This document shows, in pieces, positions 7,244 to 10,900 of a stretch of 10,900 nucleotides of DNA. Made by a program: the position numbers and the translations under genes. The stretch covers positions 1-10,900 of the forward strand of contig JAOXYB010017818.1 of NCBI GenBank assembly GCA_028565635.1. Reading direction: 5' to 3'. Numbering within the stretch: position 1 is the first letter of the stretch; each line of letters opens with the position of its first letter. A model generated the notes under the pieces. It made no database searches. It saw nothing but the letters and a program-made list of their open reading frames with translations, and was not told the DNA's origin. The DNA is from Phoronis ovalis. Lineage: Eukaryota; Phoronida; Phoronidae.

Positions 7244-8717
7244 TATTGTTTTTTGTAAGGATACAAAGGATGAAAGTTTATTGGAGCTGTATAAAATTAC
7301 TGTTATTTAGTATATCATTAATGAGTGAAATACTATAACGTGAATATATATGGACTTGTGAAAACTGGAATCTTCTGGTATTTGTTTGGATCCATGTATT
7401 CTTTGAAGTGTTTCTATCAAAATATTGCTACAGTAATAGGAACGGGTTTCACCATTCAAAGGCATTTTTGAGTTTCATCAGTTTGAAAATAAGTGTAGTC
7501 AAAGCAGAAGTACACTTACCTCTTTTGTTTACCGTAGATATTGTTGAAGCATGAGGCTTTAAGTAAGAGAACTTATTATTTTATATTGATGCGGAATGTA
7601 ACATTGTTCACTTGACCATTGTTTGCAAAAGGGATTTCACATATCAATAGTTTTTTAAAACTTATTTATATTTTTGTTCCGTACAACATTCTGCTTAGAT
7701 TTTGTTTTGTCGAATGTACTGGGGGCCTGATCAGGAAGGTAATTCTAAACTTTTCTCTTGCGACTGTCGCACATAAAGCGCTTCATGGAAAAAAGTTTGC
7801 TCTCGGAAAAATTGAATATGTATTGTATCCATTGTACAGCTTGATATGCTTTGGATTGACAAGGCAATCTGACTGAAAAGGAATTAGGAGCAATCAATGA
7901 AATATAAGCAATCATAGAAGAACATTAAGAAAATTAATTTTGTGAAATTCAAGGTAAAAGGTAAATTAGGATGATTTCCTTTACTATTGAGATGTGACCA
8001 CAGTAAGACTGCATAGATGTTGCTAGCATACCTTTAACTTGGCAGGTAAAATGAAATCAGCTTAGTATAAGAAAATAATTTTGTCTTATCTTTTCTATTG
8101 ATGTCGGAACACAAGGCTTTGAGACAGACATTTGTTTAATAGATTTCATTATTGATTTTGATAATTAAAGTGTAGAGTTAAGAAGACTGTCTCTTATAAT
8201 TATTTGAGCAAATTAATTGATACCGCAATCAAATAGATGGACATATGTAGGAGAATACTTGATACATTCTGCAGAAAGTGTTTGAGATTTTACATGAATT
8301 GTTATTGGAGAAGAGATCACAACTTATGGTGCATTTTATATTGGGATGAAAAATGCAGAAGAGAGTGTATGGGATAGACATATTTAGAACTGTATCCTTT
8401 ATAATTGTAGTGAGTACACATGTGTGTAGCTGGTAATTTGTACCGGCAGTTGAGGAGAGGCCGAGTACGTTATGGTGATATTGTCTTCACTGGCTCTCAT
8501 AAACTGTACCACATTCAGTTATGAAGGATAAGAGACTACCTTGACACAACTTTTCAGTTCCCCTTTCTGTTAGATCTAATCTATTTGTTACAAAGTAAAT
8601 ATAATAAAATATAAGGTATTGCACACAACTTGACAGGCAAGTTTTTTTTGTTTTAGAAGAAATAGGCAAACCATTCAATAATATAACTATATATAGAAGT
8701 TGCTACAAAAAAATAAT
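7244..8717. other. AT-rich non-coding stretch
   Basis: About 1.5 kb. A small perfect inverted repeat, TAAGTGTA (7490-7497) and TACACTTA (7511-7518), has a 13-base loop. Open frames of 85 codons (7619-7876, +) and 63 codons (8487-8678, -) lack recognisable features. Nothing else is seen. Confidence 0.55.
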
Positions 8718-8729
8718 AATATTAATATT
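8718..8729. repeat. 12 bp AT palindrome
   Basis: AATATTAATATT is a perfect palindrome. In DNA this AT-rich it has little weight. Confidence 0.5.
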
Positions 8730-9321
8730 TTTAAATCCAAAAAGCTTTGCAACATGGTCTTCATGTAGAAAAGAAGTCGGTACTAAATTACTTGTTTAAT
8801 GTTCTTCTTAATAAATAAATAATTTAGCTCTTTGAAACTAATTATTATATCAATTTACTTTACATTTTATTCTCTTTCTGGTATTAGGGACTACATTCTA
8901 TCTATATACTCAAGAGTGTCCGTGGCTGATTCTTATTTGTTTATCGGTTTATTGTGTTATTTAAAAGCAATATCATGTATCTAAACTTTCCAAACAGAAA
9001 TCAGAATAAAGATTAGATGTCATTTATTTGCTTACTGCACTAATAAATAATGTAATTTTGTTATAAAATGTATAATGTTGCATACTGAGTGACCTAATTA
9101 TTACAATAGTTTAAGGTAATCAATGTAATGTATTGACATCAGATATTGTAGTTACAGGTATTTCCATTACAGGTGGCCTCAGAATGCTGTACTCTCTTTT
9201 GAAAAGATTTTGTTACTTGTTAACTATAAAATATTAAAAAATGTTTAAAAGTTAATTAAAATTATTTAGATTTAATCCTGTTTAACCACAGGAATGTGAA
9301 AAATAATAAGCACATTTAGAA
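8730..9321. other. very AT-rich non-coding stretch
   Basis: Contains several AATAAA hexamers (about 8810-8820, 9005 and 9042) and no open frame of note. No repeat unit is obvious by eye. Confidence 0.55.
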
Positions 9322-9342
9322 TAATTACATCTTGTGTAATTA
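9322..9342. repeat. small hairpin, TAATTACA/TGTAATTA
   Basis: An 8 bp perfect stem (9322-9329 with 9335-9342) encloses the loop TCTTG. The stem carries TAATTA, the core word of many homeodomain sites, but such words are frequent in AT-rich DNA. Confidence 0.6.
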
Positions 9343-9370
9343 AAAAATATATAGTAATAATGATATTTTT

Positions 9371-9401
9371 AATAAAATAAAGTTGTTTCTGATGTTGGAG
9401 T
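9371..9401 (+). promoter_or_regulatory. possible poly(A) signal pair with GU-rich tail
   Basis: Overlapping AATAAA hexamers lie at 9371-9376 and 9376-9381. They are followed by GTTGTTTCTGATGTTGGAG, a GU-rich stretch typical of downstream cleavage elements. No gene feeding this site is demonstrable. Confidence 0.2.
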
Positions 9402-10012
9402 AATTTTTGATAGATTGCATGCCAATAGTGTCTCTCTTGCACTCTGGCTGTGTTATGATGATGTCAATAGATCTTTTCTAAGGCATTATTTGTTATAATG
9501 TGAAAAAAAAACATTAAGAACACTTGAGGTCAGTTAGACTAACTAATTAGGTTTATTCTTAATTAATAGGTTAGAATGTAGAATAATTACCATAAAACAG
9601 CATTTAACTTTTTAGATTTTATTAGCATTTATGTAGTACTAGATGTTAGATCTTACAGGTTTTCAAGAGGTCGGTACTTTAAAACAAGTAAAAATAATAC
9701 TTAAGATATATTATTATATATTTATATATAAATTTGCACGGGTGTAAAATAAAATGTGATGGAACACTGATATTCTCTAGTGTTTGAAGTTAGGTTGCAT
9801 CATTATAACAGTTCCTCCCCCCAATAACTTTTGCAAATTACTGTCATCTTTTTTGGAATATCTGTACCGGGCACTTAACGTTACTAATTTGTATTGTTTT
9901 TGATATTTTCACAAAATTTTGAAACAATCAATAAAGTTACTTGGCCAAACATCAGAAATATGTGCAAATAAAGTATGGTCACTGTAAATACACCTGTCCA
10001 ACCTGTATGGCT
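9402..10012. other. AT-rich non-coding stretch
   Basis: Includes an alternating AT segment near 9706-9732 and AATAAAG hexamers near 9931 and 9966. No gene or RNA is recognised. Confidence 0.55.
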
Positions 10013-10024
10013 CCAATATATTGG
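10013..10024. repeat. 12 bp palindrome CCAATATATTGG
   Basis: A perfect palindrome with inverted CCAAT at its ends. It is two bases too long to be a CArG box, which has six A/T between CC and GG. Confidence 0.6.
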
Positions 10025-10163
10025 TTTTTGCATACCTGCCAATGATATGTAACGTAGACTAAAATGTAAAGCCCATTTATAGATATTAAAACTTTTATTT
10101 CATTAATTCATCAGATTACTCAAGTAAAAATATGGTATAGTTCATGTTCAGGCTACAAGTATC

Positions 10164-10227
10164 CCTAAGGTACCTTTACAAAGTCATAGAATGTCTAGTC
10201 GGTCTTCCATAAATATTACCATAATTA
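10164..10227. repeat. 64 bp tandem duplication, copy 1
   Basis: Direct tandem repeat with 10228-10290. The unit starts CCTAAGGTACCTTTAC and ends CCATAATT. It contains the 10 bp palindrome AAGGTACCTT (10167-10176). The only internal difference from copy 2 is C10200 against A10264. Confidence 0.97.
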
Positions 10228-10290
10228 CCTAAGGTACCTTTACAAAGTCATAGAATGTCTAGTAGGTCTTCCATAAATATTACCATAATT
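10228..10290. repeat. 64 bp tandem duplication, copy 2
   Basis: This copy matches copy 1 over 63 positions with a single substitution (A10264). Its AAGGTACCTT palindrome is at 10231-10240. The near identity implies a recent duplication, or possibly a locus variable in copy number. Confidence 0.97.
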
Positions 10291-10900
10291 TTGTAACATT
10301 AGTGCAAAAAGATTGATTTGATTTGTTTTAATGGAGTAGGGTGTAAATAATTCTCATTGATTCCATGTTTTGCAAAAACAGCCAGTATTGTTGTTTTGAA
10401 TTGTTAATGGTATGTCCACTCATTCATACATCTTTTGTGTGGGAAACTAGGGCAGTAACTTCAATATCAGGTCAGATGGTTACTTTGAATAAGACATTTC
10501 TGTGGTAGGGGGTATGGGGCTTGAGGCAGGATTTGTTTTAATTGCAGCTTCATTCTGTTAAGTTATTTACTGTAAACAATAGTCCATAGTAGAATCATAT
10601 GACTAAATTGTATTGGATTTTAATATGATTGTGAGAAAACCGGATTTCTGAGCTGACAAAATATTAAATACATTAAAAAATATCATTTTTTTTTTAAATA
10701 CTTACATTTCCTGAAGTGTACAGGAAGAATTATTTGTAGAGTGACTTATTTTGCTGACAGGCAAAATATTTTATGAAATGTACTATTTTACGTTGCGGAA
10801 ATGGTGTTAGAAACAGTCACATTATAATTAAATTAGGGATGTGTTCCTATGAAGGCAAGTTCCTGCATATGGAGGGGTCATCTGTTTGGAATTAATAATT
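10291..10900. other. AT-rich non-coding stretch to window end
   Basis: No gene is supported. A reading frame from ATG at 10849 is open for 17 codons to the window edge, too short to interpret. Confidence 0.5.

Noticed and set aside
5491-10349. Pumilio-type words TGTANATA at 5491-5498, 9983-9990 and 10342-10349.
   Set aside because: About three are expected by chance in a window of this length and composition, and transcription is not shown.
10849-10900. An ATG frame open to the right edge for 17 codons.
   Set aside because: It is too short, has an in-frame stop just upstream, and lacks a recognisable sequence.

Overview
This window reads as AT-rich, essentially non-coding nuclear DNA from an animal, most likely an invertebrate. 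GC is roughly one third by eye. There is no bacterial-style gene packing, and no open frame exceeds about 100 codons. The longer open frames are rich in Phe, Ile, Leu, Cys and Tyr, overlap one another on opposite strands and show no recognisable domain, so none is called as a gene. Scattered AGGCCT-type words and old, decayed repeats would fit a marine invertebrate such as an echinoderm or mollusc, but that is an impression and not an identification.

The only possible coding trace is at the extreme left edge: about 19 codons, ending in a stop at 59-61, that could be the end of a terminal exon on the + strand. If so, the following sequence is 3' UTR and then intergenic DNA. If not, the whole window is intergenic or intronic.

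The rest is a mosaic of old repeats. At 1100-1760, two oppositely oriented copies of a CCTGCCAACC end bracket about 660 bp, which suggests a degraded transposon or two insertions of one family. Inside it are a nested palindrome (1294-1363) and a three-unit 20-22 bp repeat (1667-1719). At 2061-2224 there are two perfect-stem hairpins. At 2341-2627 lies a diverged tandem duplication of about 168 bp. At 3840-4030 there is an AT-rich 56 bp duplication containing AUUUA-type elements, followed by a poly(A)-signal-like site near 4082. At 4970-5041 and 5290-5364 lie diverged inverted arms. At 5964-6111 and 6609-6757 lie two diverged direct copies about 645 bp apart. At 7208-7243 there are two GC-rich palindromes in AT-rich surroundings. 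At 10164-10290 there is a nearly perfect, hence probably recent, 64 bp tandem duplication.

No rRNA, tRNA, CRISPR array, operon or defence system was found. Nothing here amounts to a new biological system. The observations worth following up are repeat structures, one hairpin and the possible terminal exon.
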